64,000 nt of DNA from an uncultured Olsenella sp. GTDB lineage: Bacteria > Actinomycetota > Coriobacteriia > Coriobacteriales > Atopobiaceae. The notes below the pieces were generated by a model. The model ran no database searches. It was not told where the DNA came from and worked only from the letters and a program-made list of their open reading frames with translations. The translations under genes and the position numbers were made by a program. Position 1 is the stretch's first letter. The number at the start of each line of letters is the position of its first letter. The stretch covers positions 36,711 to 100,710 of the forward strand of contig OMVS01000001.1 in NCBI GenBank assembly GCA_900314575.1. The letters run 5' to 3'. Shown in pieces: positions 1 to 7,911 of the stretch.

Positions 1-455
1 CCGCCCACCTGCTGGAAGTAGGTGAACTGCGTGCACTCCATGCCGTCGATCCAGACCTCCCAGCCCAGGCCCCAGGCGCCGAGGGTCGGGCTCTCCCAGT
101 CGTCCTCGACGAAGCGGACGTCGTGGTCCTTGGGGTCGAGCCCGATGGCCGCGAGCGAGCCCAGGAAGAGGTCCTGCGAGTCGACCGGCGACGGCTTGAT
201 GAGGACCTGATACTGGTAGTAGTGCTGCATGCGGTTGGGGTTCTCGCCATAGCGCCCGTCCGCGGGCCGGCGGCAAGGCTGCGGGTAGGCCGTGCGCCAC
301 GCGGCGGGGCCGAGGGAGCGCAGGGTCGTCGCGGTGTGGAAGGTACCCGCGCCGACCTCGCTGTCGTAGGGCTGCATGACGGTGCAGCCGAGCTCCGCCC
401 AATAGTGTGTGAGCTTCAAGATCATGTCCTGGAAGGTAAGCGAGTTGTCTCTCAT
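1..455 (-). CDS. glyQ: Glycyl-tRNA synthetase alpha subunit (5' part only)
   Basis: This is the amino-terminal part of the alpha subunit of the two-chain (alpha2beta2) bacterial glycyl-tRNA synthetase, which charges tRNA-Gly in the cytoplasm. The gene starts at an ATG at 455 on the minus strand and runs off the left edge after about 151 codons, so its end and the expected downstream beta subunit gene are outside the window. The start region reads [12 protein letters not shown], and further on come the family signatures [29 protein letters not shown] and [18 protein letters not shown], which form the glycine/ATP-binding class II core. It follows lepB by about 90 bp. The call is secure; only completeness is unknown. 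Confidence 0.95.
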   Translation of the reverse strand, partial: MRDNSLTFQDMILKLTHYWAELGCTVMQPYDSEVGAGTFHTATTLRSLGPAAWRTAYPQPCRRPADGRYGENPNRMQHYYQYQVLIKPSPVDSQDLFLGSLAAIGLDPKDHDVRFVEDDWESPTLGAWGLGWEVWIDGMECTQFTYFQQVG

Positions 456-512
456 ACCCCGTCCTTTCCCGCTCGTTGGCGCTCCATACGCTTACTTGAG
501 GTGCGATGCCTT

Positions 513-534
513 CGCGCGGCCCCCCAACCGCGCG
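513..534 (-). other. GC-rich hairpin between lepB and glyQ
   Basis: A 7-bp perfect inverted repeat (CGCGCGG / CCGCGCG) with an 8-nt loop lies in the 89-bp gap between lepB and glyQ. It is not followed by a T run on the minus strand, so it is a poor intrinsic terminator. It may be a partial terminator or an mRNA processing element. The gap is too short for a T-box. Confidence 0.35.
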
Positions 535-544
535 CCCTCGCCTC

Positions 545-1093
545 CTAGAGGCCCCCAGCATCGGTGAGGGGCCAGAATATGAACGCGGCGTGGGACGTCA
601 CGTCGCTCACGCTGATGGGACCGAAGTAGCGCGAGTCGAGAGAGTTCGTCCTGTTGTCGCCCATGACCCAGAGGCAGCCCTCGGGCACGGTATACGGATA
701 GCTTAGCCCACCGTCCACCACGTTGGTAGGCAGGGGCTCGGTCGGCTTGCCCTCGGTGTAGCTCTCCTGCTGGGGCATGCCGTCGATGTAGAGGACGCCG
801 TCGTGCATGTCGACAGTCTGCCCGCCGACGGCGACCACGCGCTTGATGAGGGTGACCGAGGGGTCCTGCGGGTCGCTGAAGGTGACGACGTCGCCTGCCC
901 TGGGTCCCGCCAGCCGGTAGCTGACCTTCTCGCCCACCAGCCTGTCGCCCTCCTGGATGGTCTCGAGCATCGATCCGGAGGGGACGATGTACACCTCGAA
1001 GACGAAGGTCCTGAGCAGCACCGCTATCACGAGCGCCACTGCGATCGTGACGACCCAGTCCAGGGCCGCCCTTCCTGCTCCCCTGCGGCCCAT
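545..1093 (-). CDS. lepB: Signal peptidase I
   Basis: Membrane-bound type I signal peptidase (family S26) that removes Sec/Tat signal peptides. The protein is 182 aa. A single N-terminal membrane segment (about residues 12-32, WVVTIAVALVIAVLLRTFVF) precedes the catalytic serine motif VPSGSM, the general-base lysine motif LIKRVVAVGG and the box E motif GDNRTNSLDSRYFG. I chose the ATG at 1093 because it has a GGGAGG ribosome site about 7 nt upstream and lies 10 bp after the trmD stop; a longer reading from 1168 would overlap trmD. It replaces the usual position of rplS after trmD. Confidence 0.95.
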   Translation of the reverse strand: MGRRGAGRAALDWVVTIAVALVIAVLLRTFVFEVYIVPSGSMLETIQEGDRLVGEKVSYRLAGPRAGDVVTFSDPQDPSVTLIKRVVAVGGQTVDMHDGVLYIDGMPQQESYTEGKPTEPLPTNVVDGGLSYPYTVPEGCLWVMGDNRTNSLDSRYFGPISVSDVTSHAAFIFWPLTDAGGL

Positions 1094-1103
1094 CCCGGCC
1101 TCC

Positions 1104-1865
1104 CTAATCCGCCTTCTCGGCTTCGCCTTCCCCAAGGGGCCCCTTCGCGGCCTCGCGCGCCCAGGCACGCTCCTCCTCGGTGAGCTCGGCGCCCTCGAGG
1201 AGGTCCGGACGCCAGAGTGCCGTCCGCTCCACCGAGCTCCTCCTGCGCCAGGCGCGCACCGCGGCGTGGTCCCCGGATAGTAGCACGGGCGGGACCTCGA
1301 GGCCCTCGAAGTTCGCCGGCCTAGTGTACTGGGCGTATTCGAGAAGGCCGTCCGAGAAGCTCTCGTCCTCCGCGCTCTTCTCGTCTCCGAGGGCGCCGGG
1401 AAGGAGCCTCACGACCGAGTCGATGACGACGAGGGCGGCGAGCTCCCCACCGGTGAGCACGTAGTCGCCCAGCGAGAGCGTCTCGTCCGCGAGCTCGTAG
1501 GCCCGCTCGTCCATCCCCTCGTAGCGCCCGCAGACGAGCAGCACCCGGTCCATGGCGGCCAGCCGCCTCGCCGCGGACTCGTCGTAGCGCTCGCCGCAGG
1601 GCGAGAAGAACACGACGTGCGGGCACTCCTCGTGCATAGCCGATATGGCCCGCACCGCCTCGAAGATGGGGGCGGGCTTCATGAGCATCCCCTGGCCGCC
1701 GCCGAAGGGCGCGTCGTCCACGGTGCGGTGCCTGTCATGCGTCCAGTCGCGCAGGTCGTAGGCACAGAACTCGAAGATTCCCCGCCTCTGGGCGCGCCCC
1801 ATGATCGACTCGTCGAGGTAGGGGGCGAACACCTGCGGGAAGACCGACAGGGTCTCGAACCTCAT
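1104..1865 (-). CDS. trmD: tRNA (guanine-N1-)-methyltransferase
   Basis: TrmD (SPOUT methyltransferase, dimer with a trefoil knot) methylates G37 of tRNAs with G36, which prevents frameshifting; S-adenosylmethionine is the donor. The protein is 253 aa, the usual length. It starts MRFETLSVFP and carries the conserved GGGQGMLMKP, CGRYEGMDER, SLGDYVLTGGE, PGALG and YTRP segments. Its start overlaps the rimM stop by four bases (ATGA), so the two are translationally coupled. It belongs to the rpsP-khpA-rimM-trmD-lepB operon. Confidence 0.97.
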   Translation of the reverse strand: MRFETLSVFPQVFAPYLDESIMGRAQRRGIFEFCAYDLRDWTHDRHRTVDDAPFGGGQGMLMKPAPIFEAVRAISAMHEECPHVVFFSPCGERYDESAARRLAAMDRVLLVCGRYEGMDERAYELADETLSLGDYVLTGGELAALVVIDSVVRLLPGALGDEKSAEDESFSDGLLEYAQYTRPANFEGLEVPPVLLSGDHAAVRAWRRRSSVERTALWRPDLLEGAELTEEERAWAREAAKGPLGEGEAEKAD

Positions 1866-2413
1866 GCCTCGTCCCCCTCGGAGTCTCCCCTGCGAAGCTC
1901 TTCCAATAGATGCGCGGGGACGCTCACGGCCACCTCGCCGTCTGCCGCGAGCGTCGCGCCTATGGCGTCCACCACGGGCAGGAGCAGCTCGCCTGCGCCC
2001 GTGTCGATCGCCCAGACGTCGTGCGCGGGCGTGCGGATGACCTCGGCGACCCTGCCGAGCTCCCCCGCCGAGGCGTCCGTCACCGTGCGTCCGACCATCG
2101 CCTCCGCGTCCATGAGCTCCACGTCCGCCGGGAGGTCCTCGCGCCGCGCGAGCAGGTAGCGGCCGCGCAGGCCCTCCGCCGCGTCGAGGTCCGACACGCC
2201 GGAGAGCGCCACGAGCTGGCTCGCGCGCGCCCCTCCCGAGTCCGCGCGCTCGACCACGTGGAAGCGGTCTCCCTTGAGCCGCGGCGGGACGACCGCCACG
2301 CGCATGCCCTCGTGCAGGAGAGGGGGAAGCCCGTGGACGGACGCCGCCACGAACTCCCCCCTCTTGCCATGGGCCTTCTCTATGTGGGCTATGAGCTTGT
2401 AGTCGCTGATCAA
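1862..2413 (-). CDS. rimM: 16S rRNA processing protein RimM
   Basis: RimM helps mature the 30S subunit head by binding S19 during 16S rRNA processing. The protein is 183 aa. It has the N-terminal beta-barrel domain (opening with KLIAHIEKAHGKRGEF) and a C-terminal PRC barrel with DVWAIDTGAGELLLPVVDAI. The gene sits between khpA and trmD, overlaps trmD by four bases and is 6 bp downstream of khpA, the classical arrangement. Identity is supported by both sequence and context. Confidence 0.95.
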   Translation of the reverse strand: MISDYKLIAHIEKAHGKRGEFVAASVHGLPPLLHEGMRVAVVPPRLKGDRFHVVERADSGGARASQLVALSGVSDLDAAEGLRGRYLLARREDLPADVELMDAEAMVGRTVTDASAGELGRVAEVIRTPAHDVWAIDTGAGELLLPVVDAIGATLAADGEVAVSVPAHLLEELRRGDSEGDEA

Positions 2414-2419
2414 GATGAC

Positions 2420-2719
2420 CTAACCCAACACCTCGACCTCGACCGAGGTCCCCACGCGCTGGCCGAGCGCGCGGGCGAGGGTCCTGATCGCCTTGATCGT
2501 GCGACCACGGCGACCGATAATCCTCCCCGCGTCCTCCTCGGCGCAGCTCACCTCGATGAGGGAGCCCTCCTCGCCGTCAGTGACGTCGAGGGAGACCGCA
2601 TCCTCATCGTCGACAAGGCCGCATACGATGTACTCAACGAGGTCAGCTACCTTGTCCGAGGGCATCTCCTCAGAGGCGTCATCGAGAGCCTCCTCGTCGA
2701 CCATGTCCTGCGCAGCCAC
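2420..2719 (-). CDS. khpA: KH-domain RNA-binding protein KhpA
   Basis: Small (99 aa) single KH-domain RNA-binding protein. In Gram-positives KhpA pairs with KhpB/Jag and influences small RNAs and cell elongation. The KH core is visible as LIEVSCAEEDAGRIIGRRG with the GxxG loop GRRG, followed by TIKAIRTLARAL. The start is a GTG at 2719, 3 bp after the rpsP stop; an in-frame ATG at 2704 is the alternative. It lies between rpsP and rimM, where khpA is normally found. The first 30 residues are acidic and variable. Confidence 0.9.
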   Translation of the reverse strand: MAAQDMVDEEALDDASEEMPSDKVADLVEYIVCGLVDDEDAVSLDVTDGEEGSLIEVSCAEEDAGRIIGRRGRTIKAIRTLARALGQRVGTSVEVEVLG

Positions 2720-2722
2720 GAT

Positions 2723-3034
2723 TTACTCTTCGGAGCTGGCGGCCTTGGCAGCCTGCTTCTTGGAGACCTTCTGCTTCTTCTCGGGAGCAGGGGCACCGGT
2801 GCGCACGATGTCGATCAGGTGGGCGACGGTGTTGGAGGGCTGGGCACCCTTGGAGATCCACTCGTCGATCTTCTCGAGGTCGAGCTCGATGGTCTTGGGG
2901 TTGGTCAGCGGGTTGTAGCGGCCGACCTGCTCGATGTAGCGGCCGTCACGCGGCATGCGGCCGTCTGCGACGACGACGCGGTAGTAGGGGCGCTTCTTGG
3001 CACCGTGGCGTGCCATACGAATCTTGACTGCCAA
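2723..3034 (-). CDS. rpsP: 30S ribosomal protein S16
   Basis: S16 is a small-subunit ribosomal protein needed for 30S assembly. The protein is 103 aa. The family core [20 protein letters not shown] and [15 protein letters not shown] is present; the C-terminus is a Lys/Ala-rich tail ([14 protein letters not shown]). I chose a TTG start at 3034: it gives the conserved AVKIR beginning and has AAGGAG six bases upstream. The next ATG (3016) would remove the first strand and lacks a ribosome site. First gene of the rpsP-khpA-rimM-trmD-lepB operon. Confidence 0.96.
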   Translation of the reverse strand: MAVKIRMARHGAKKRPYYRVVVADGRMPRDGRYIEQVGRYNPLTNPKTIELDLEKIDEWISKGAQPSNTVAHLIDIVRTGAPAPEKKQKVSKKQAAKAASSEE

Positions 3035-3109
3035 TGAAAACTCCTTCAGACGAGCGGCGCTGGGGTGTGTGGTGTAGGCCGCACCGCTAAGCCATACAAG
3101 CAGTAGGTA

Positions 3110-3137
3110 ATGATACGACATGGCCCAGAGTCTGCAA
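3110..3137 (-). promoter_or_regulatory. Likely promoter of the rpsP operon
   Basis: On the minus strand a TTGCAG (3137-3132) and a TATCAT (3115-3110) are separated by 16 bp, a sigma-70-like spacing, about 75 bp upstream of the rpsP start. The -35 is weak, the -10 is 5/6. The motif CTGCACTTTG overlaps the -35 and also occurs near 53,290. Confidence 0.45.
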
Positions 3138-3260
3138 AGTGCAGTTTCTGTGAATTGGCATCGAATCGTCGCTGAATACGTCCCATGACCGGCGGGCATT
3201 CAGAAAGCTTTGAGTGTCAGGGCGTAATATCCTCTCAAGCTTCGCCTTGTAGAAGAGTAT

Positions 3261-3277
3261 GCAGTGCGTGGCACTGC
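3261..3277. promoter_or_regulatory. Perfect palindrome upstream of the response regulator
   Basis: GCAGTGC-gtg-GCACTGC is a perfect 7-bp inverted repeat with a 3-nt centre, ending 16 bp before the response-regulator ATG and just ahead of its ribosome site (GAAGGGGG). It could be an autoregulatory operator or an RNA hairpin that limits translation. A TAATAT at 3225-3230 could be the -10 upstream of it, without a good -35. Confidence 0.45.
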
Positions 3278-3293
3278 TGCCGAAGGGGGCCAC

Positions 3294-3971
3294 ATGAACA
3301 TTCTCGTTGTCGAAGACGAGCGCAATCTCGCAGACGCCATCTGCCACATCCTCGAGGACGCCTCGTTCAACGCAGAGGCGGTCTACGACGGCAAGGCCGG
3401 GCTCGCGAGCGCTCAGAGCGGCCTCTACGACGCGATCGTACTCGACGTCATGCTCCCGGGCATGAACGGCTTCGACCTGGTGCACGAGCTGCGCCGCACG
3501 GGCAACGCCATCCCCGTCCTCATGCTCACGGCGCGCACCGCCACGACGGACAAGGTCGAGGGCCTCGACGCGGGCGCGGACGACTACATGACCAAGCCCT
3601 TCGAGGCCCCCGAGCTACTCGCGCGCCTGCGCGCCCTCACCAGGCGCAAGGGGGACGTGATCCTCGACGTCGCGACCTTCGGCGACCTCAAGCTCGACCT
3701 CAACACGCACGACCTGTCCTGCGAGTCCAGGAGCGTCCACCTGTCCGGCAAGGAGTTCGAGGTCATGCGGATGCTCATGAGCTCCAACTCGCGCGTCGTC
3801 TCCAAGCAGGACCTCCTGACCCGCGTCTGGGGCATGGACGGCGAGGCGTCGGAGAATTCCGTCGAGGCCTACATCTCGTTCCTCCGCAAGAAGATCAACC
3901 ACCTACACTCTAACGTGCTCATCACGACGCTGAGGATGCTCGGCTACCGCCTGGAGGTGCTGGACCAGTAG
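3294..3971 (+). CDS. OmpR/PhoB-family response regulator
   Basis: DNA-binding response regulator of 225 aa. The receiver domain (about 1-115) begins MNILVVEDE, with the acidic pair at Glu7/Asp8, the phospho-acceptor Asp51 in VLDVMLPG and the conserved Lys101 in TKPFE. The C-terminal winged helix (about 125-225) contains LSGKEFEVM and LRKKINH. The ATG at 3294 follows GAAGGGGG; an in-frame codon at 3264 lies inside the palindrome and lacks a ribosome site. It pairs with the sensor kinase 27 bp downstream. The signal and regulon cannot be told from sequence. Confidence 0.93.
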   Translation: MNILVVEDERNLADAICHILEDASFNAEAVYDGKAGLASAQSGLYDAIVLDVMLPGMNGFDLVHELRRTGNAIPVLMLTARTATTDKVEGLDAGADDYMTKPFEAPELLARLRALTRRKGDVILDVATFGDLKLDLNTHDLSCESRSVHLSGKEFEVMRMLMSSNSRVVSKQDLLTRVWGMDGEASENSVEAYISFLRKKINHLHSNVLITTLRMLGYRLEVLDQ

Positions 3972-3998
3972 GCGCGCCGCGTCCGCTAGGAGTGGCAC

Positions 3999-5267
3999 AT
4001 GCTGAAGAGGCTCAGGCGAAAGCTCGTCACCGTCATCCTGGTCATGGTCGGGTCCGTCCTCGTCCTGGCGTTCTCCACCTCGTTCTTCTCGCTGTACCAC
4101 ACGCAGCAGGGGATCATCTCGGAGGCGCTCGAGCTCGGCCTGAGCGGCAACGTCCGCAGCATCTCCGAGTACCCCGCGGGCAGGTCGGGGGCACGCGCCC
4201 CCAAGGTGCTCGCCATCACGGTCGACGTGGACCAGAGCGGCGTGGTCCTCGAGTCCAACTACAGCTCCGTCGTCATCGACAAGGACGTCTTCAGGAAGAT
4301 CCTCGAGACGGCCTCCCGCTCCGAGTCCTCCGAGGGCTACGACGCCACGGCGCACGTCGCCTGGCGCAAGACCACCCTCTCCGACGGCGCCCTGCGCGTG
4401 GCGATGGTCGACACCTACGGGTCCTACTACGCCCTTCGCGCGCAGCTGCTCCAGGACGTGGCGATCGTCCTCATGGGCCTCGCCGCGCTCGCCGCCATAT
4501 CCTGGTGGCTCTCCGGCTGGATCCTGCAGCCGGTCGAGGACGCCTGGAAGCAGCAGCACCGCTTCATCGCCGACGCCTCCCACGAGCTCAAGACGCCGCT
4601 CTCCGTGATCATCGCCAACACCGAGATCCTCCTCAGGGAGGAGGGGCTCCCCGCCGGCAGCCGCCGCTGGATCGAGAGCACCGCCGACGAGTCGTGCCAC
4701 ATGAAGGGGCTCGTCGAGGAGCTGCTCGAGCTTGCGCGCGCCGACGAGGACCAGCTCGGGGCGGGCGGCATCTCGCGCAAGGACGACGTGGACCTCTCCG
4801 AGGTGGTCGAGAGCGCCTCCCTCGAGTTCGACGCCGTGGCCTTCGAGCGCGGCTCGGCCATCGAGGACTCGATCGAGGGCGACATCCACGTCACCGGAGA
4901 CGAGGTGTGGCTCTCGCGGCTGGTGAGGATCCTGCTCGACAACGCCTGCAAGTACGCCTACGCGGGCACCACGGTCACGGTCTCCCTCAGGCGGCAGGGC
5001 CGCAGCTGCGTCCTTTCTGTCACGAACGTGGGGGACGTCATCGCGCCCGAAGACCTCAGGCACATCTTCGACCGCTTCTACCGCACGGACCAGGCCCGCT
5101 CGAGGGACCCCAGGGCGGGCGGCTTCGGGCTCGGGCTCGCCATCGCCAAGTCCGTCGCCATCTCCTCCGGGGGCGACATCCACGCAACAAGCAGCGAGGA
5201 GGCGGGCACGACGTTCTCGGTGACCCTCCCCCTGAGGCAGCCCTCGCAGCTCCGCGGGCAGGCCTAG
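3999..5267 (+). CDS. Sensor histidine kinase
   Basis: Membrane histidine kinase of 422 aa, partner of the upstream regulator. TM1 is about residues 9-31 and TM2 about 152-174, enclosing an extracytoplasmic sensor of about 120 residues with no recognisable ligand motif. There is little room for a HAMP domain after TM2; the H-box DASHELKTP follows quickly, with His195 as the phosphorylation site. The ATPase domain has the N-box DNACKYAYA, the F-box region FDRFYR and the G-box FGLGLAIAKS. dinB begins two bases after its stop, suggesting co-transcription. Confidence 0.93.
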   Translation: MLKRLRRKLVTVILVMVGSVLVLAFSTSFFSLYHTQQGIISEALELGLSGNVRSISEYPAGRSGARAPKVLAITVDVDQSGVVLESNYSSVVIDKDVFRKILETASRSESSEGYDATAHVAWRKTTLSDGALRVAMVDTYGSYYALRAQLLQDVAIVLMGLAALAAISWWLSGWILQPVEDAWKQQHRFIADASHELKTPLSVIIANTEILLREEGLPAGSRRWIESTADESCHMKGLVEELLELARADEDQLGAGGISRKDDVDLSEVVESASLEFDAVAFERGSAIEDSIEGDIHVTGDEVWLSRLVRILLDNACKYAYAGTTVTVSLRRQGRSCVLSVTNVGDVIAPEDLRHIFDRFYRTDQARSRDPRAGGFGLGLAIAKSVAISSGGDIHATSSEEAGTTFSVTLPLRQPSQLRGQA

Positions 5268-5269
5268 CC

Positions 5270-6697
5270 ATGGGCGGAGTAGGACCTCTGCACGAGGAGG
5301 CCAGCGCGCGGCACCCCCTGGAGGGACGCAGACGCGGCGAGGGGGCGCGGCGCCCGAGGTCTCCGCTCGCAGGCGGCCTCGCGTGGGAGGGGCCCGCGAT
5401 CGGCCTCCTCGACCTCGACGCCTTCTTCGCCTCCGTCGAGCGCCTCGACCACCCAGAGCTCGCCGGGCGTCCCCTCATCGTCGGTGGCTCGACGGAGCAC
5501 AGGGGCGTCGTCTCCTGCGCCTCCTACGAGGCCAGGGCGTTCGGCGTCCATTCCGCCATGCCCTCGGCCCAGGCGCTCCGCCTCTGCCCCGACGCCGTCT
5601 GGACGACCGGGCACTTCGACCGCTACCGACAGGTGAGCAACGAGGTCATGGGCCTCATCCGCGACCGGACGCCCCGCGTCGAGCAGGTCTCCATCGACGA
5701 GGCCTTCTTCGACGTCACTCCGGGACGCGCCGGGCGCGACCCCATCCTCGTCTGCAGGGAGCTGCAGGAGGAGGTGAGCGCCCTCGGGGTGACCTGCTCC
5801 ATCGGGCTCGGGACGAGCAAGACCATCGCCAAGGTCGCCTCGGAGCGCGACAAGCCGCGGGGCCTCACCGTCGTCATGCCGGGCATGGAGGCCTCCTTCC
5901 TCGCGCCCCTGCCGGTCCGCGCGATGAGCGGCATCGGCGCCGCCACCCAGGCCAAGCTCGCAGGGGCGGGGATACGGACCCTGGGGGAGCTCGGCCGCGC
6001 CGACCCCGCGGAGCTCGAGGCCCTGCTCGGCGTCTACGGCCCCAGGCTCCGCGAGCGCGCCCTGGGCCGCGAGCGCAGCGTCGTCAGGCTCTCGAGCGAG
6101 CGCGAGGCGCCGAAGTCCGTCTCGAACGAGCGGACCTTCTCGCACGACCTCACGGAGGAGGCCGACGTGCTCGCGGCCATAGCGCACGTGAGCTCCCTCG
6201 TCGGCGCACGCCTGAGGAGGAAGGGCCTCAGCGGTCGCCGCGTGACCCTGAAGCTCAAGTTCGACGCGACCACGACCCACACGGCCCAGTGCCAGCTCGA
6301 GGACGCGACCGACAACGAGGCCGTCTTCGGGCGCGCCGCCCGGGGACTCCTTCGCGTCGCCTGGAGCCCGGGCACCCCCGTCAGGCTCGTGGGCGTCGCC
6401 GTGTCGGACTTCTCCGCGAGGCCGACCCAGCTCAGGCTCTTCGACGACGCGCCCGCCGACGAGTCCGCAAGCGCACCCGGCCCGCACGAGACGCGGACCG
6501 AGAGGGGCGCGAGCCCCCGCACACGCGCCGCGAGGAGCCTCGAGCGCGCCGATCGCGACGAGCGCATGCGAAATCTGAGCGTAACCGCGGACCGTCTGCG
6601 GGAGCGCTTCGGCAAGAACGCCGTGTCGTTCGGACGCGACCTCAGGATGAGGGACGCATCCTCCGACACGGCGCCCATGGACAAGGACGACGACTAG
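5270..6697 (+). CDS. dinB: DNA polymerase IV (Y family)
   Basis: Error-prone translesion DNA polymerase, 475 aa, longer than typical DinB (350-420 aa) because of about 40 extra N-terminal residues and a basic C-terminal extension. The catalytic metal ligands are visible in LLDLDAFFASVE (Asp48, Asp50) and SIDEAFFDV (Asp143, Glu144). The thumb helix-hairpin-helix (AMSGIGAATQAKLAGAGI) and little-finger domain follow. RLFDD near 430 resembles a beta-clamp-binding motif (QLRLF). The ATG at 5270 is two bases after the kinase stop; no better internal start is in frame. No LexA box is evident in front, so expression may depend on the two-component promoter. Confidence 0.93.
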   Translation: MGGVGPLHEEASARHPLEGRRRGEGARRPRSPLAGGLAWEGPAIGLLDLDAFFASVERLDHPELAGRPLIVGGSTEHRGVVSCASYEARAFGVHSAMPSAQALRLCPDAVWTTGHFDRYRQVSNEVMGLIRDRTPRVEQVSIDEAFFDVTPGRAGRDPILVCRELQEEVSALGVTCSIGLGTSKTIAKVASERDKPRGLTVVMPGMEASFLAPLPVRAMSGIGAATQAKLAGAGIRTLGELGRADPAELEALLGVYGPRLRERALGRERSVVRLSSEREAPKSVSNERTFSHDLTEEADVLAAIAHVSSLVGARLRRKGLSGRRVTLKLKFDATTTHTAQCQLEDATDNEAVFGRAARGLLRVAWSPGTPVRLVGVAVSDFSARPTQLRLFDDAPADESASAPGPHETRTERGASPRTRAARSLERADRDERMRNLSVTADRLRERFGKNAVSFGRDLRMRDASSDTAPMDKDDD

Positions 6698-6738
6698 TTC
6701 GGGGCGCCCTCTCCGGGCGCCCCGCGATTCGTGTACCG

Positions 6739-7179
6739 CTATTCCTCCCCAGCCGGTCCGTCCTTCTCGGCCTGGCCCTCCGCGACCGCCGCCGTGGGCA
6801 CGGCCTCCTCCGGGCCGAGCGCGCCCTCGAGGTCGAGCGGCACGCGCGGGGCCTCGCCCCACAGCCGCTCGAGGCGGTAGTACTCGCGCACCTCGGGGTC
6901 GAAGACGTGGACGACGAGCGACCCGTAGTCCAGAAGGACCCACCTGGCGCCGTTCTGTCCCTCCTTCGCAAGGGGCTTCACCTGCGCGTTCTTCCAGACG
7001 CGCTCCTCGATGCCGTCGACCACGGCGTCCATCAGGTGCGCGTTGCCGGCACTTGCGATCAGGAAGTAGTCGCAGACGTCGGACAGCTCCGTGAGGTCGA
7101 GCAGGACGATGTCCTGCGCCTTCTTCTCGTCCGCGGCGATGGCGGCGACCTTCGCGAGCTCCAGGGGGGTTATGCTCAT
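6739..7179 (-). CDS. rsfS: Ribosome silencing factor RsfS
   Basis: RsfS binds L14 on the 50S subunit and blocks subunit joining in starvation. The protein is 146 aa; the core (MSITPLELAKVAAIAADEKK, then DLTELSDVCDYFLIASAGN and ARWVLLDYGSLVVHVF) covers about 115 residues and is followed by an Ala/Glu-rich tail of about 30 residues with no recognised motif. I chose the ATG at 7179, which has AGGAG four bases upstream; a GTG at 7200 would overlap the preceding stop. It lies downstream of yqeK and nadD, as is usual in Gram-positives. Confidence 0.93.
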   Translation of the reverse strand: MSITPLELAKVAAIAADEKKAQDIVLLDLTELSDVCDYFLIASAGNAHLMDAVVDGIEERVWKNAQVKPLAKEGQNGARWVLLDYGSLVVHVFDPEVREYYRLERLWGEAPRVPLDLEGALGPEEAVPTAAVAEGQAEKDGPAGEE

Positions 7180-7196
7180 GTACTCCTGCCTTCTCT

Positions 7197-7901
7197 TCAC
7201 TTGAGTGCGTTTCCTGCAGCCGCGCCGCGCGCCCGGCGCGCGGCGATGGCGTTGTACACGTCAATGGTACCCGGGTAGAGGTAGCGGGCGCCCTCGATCA
7301 CGTAGACGATCCCGCCGGTGAAGGACTCCCAGAAGACGTCGTCGAGGGAGGCGCGGCCGACGAGCGACCTCGTACGCGCGATTCCGGCGCTCTCCCTCCT
7401 GAGCGGCTCTATGCCGTCGGCGACGAAGACCACCTCGTCGAGGGGGGACATGTCCTCGGCCGCCGTCGTGTGCCGCGCTATGGCCTGGAAGACGGGGGCC
7501 GCGAGCATGGGGTAGCGCTCGGGCAGCTCGCGGGCGGCGAGGATGCCGTGGAGGAGCGGCTCGACGAGCTCGAGGTCCACCCCCAGGTCCAGCCCCTCCT
7601 CGCGCGCGCGACGCAGGAGCTCCTCGGGCTCGAGCGCCTTGTCCCAGTCGTGCAAGAGTCCAGCCACCCGCGCGTCGAAGGGGTCCGCGCCATAGAGGAG
7701 CGCGAGGTGGCAGGCGGTGTCGGCGACAGAGAGCGAGTGCGCGAGGCGCCGGGGCCTCTCGGCCAGGCGCGCCCTCAGGTCGCGCTCGATCTCGTCCATG
7801 AGGGCGAGCTGGCCCTCGTCGAAGCTCGCCTCGCCGGCGACCGGGAGCCACGCCCCCGGCTCGCGCGAGGCCTCCCTCTTCCCGTCATGGGGCTTTCCCA
7901 C
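7197..7901 (-). CDS. yqeK: HD-domain hydrolase, YqeK family (Ap4A hydrolase)
   Basis: YqeK proteins are metal-dependent HD-domain enzymes that symmetrically cleave diadenosine tetraphosphate, a stress nucleotide. The protein is 234 aa. The HD core has RRLAHSLSVADTA, then the metal-binding HD in GLLHDWDKAL, a further HG in LLHGILAA, and ARHTTAAEDMSPLDEVVFVADGIEP. The first about 45 residues are extra. The start is a GTG at 7901 with GGGAGAAG in front. It sits between nadD (10 bp upstream) and rsfS, the conserved order. Confidence 0.9.
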   Translation of the reverse strand: MGKPHDGKREASREPGAWLPVAGEASFDEGQLALMDEIERDLRARLAERPRRLAHSLSVADTACHLALLYGADPFDARVAGLLHDWDKALEPEELLRRAREEGLDLGVDLELVEPLLHGILAARELPERYPMLAAPVFQAIARHTTAAEDMSPLDEVVFVADGIEPLRRESAGIARTRSLVGRASLDDVFWESFTGGIVYVIEGARYLYPGTIDVYNAIAARRARGAAAGNALK

Positions 7902-7911
7902 GTTCTTCTCC

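Noticed and set aside
456..544. T-box riboswitch before glyQ
   Set aside because: The gap is too short and lacks the T-box sequence.
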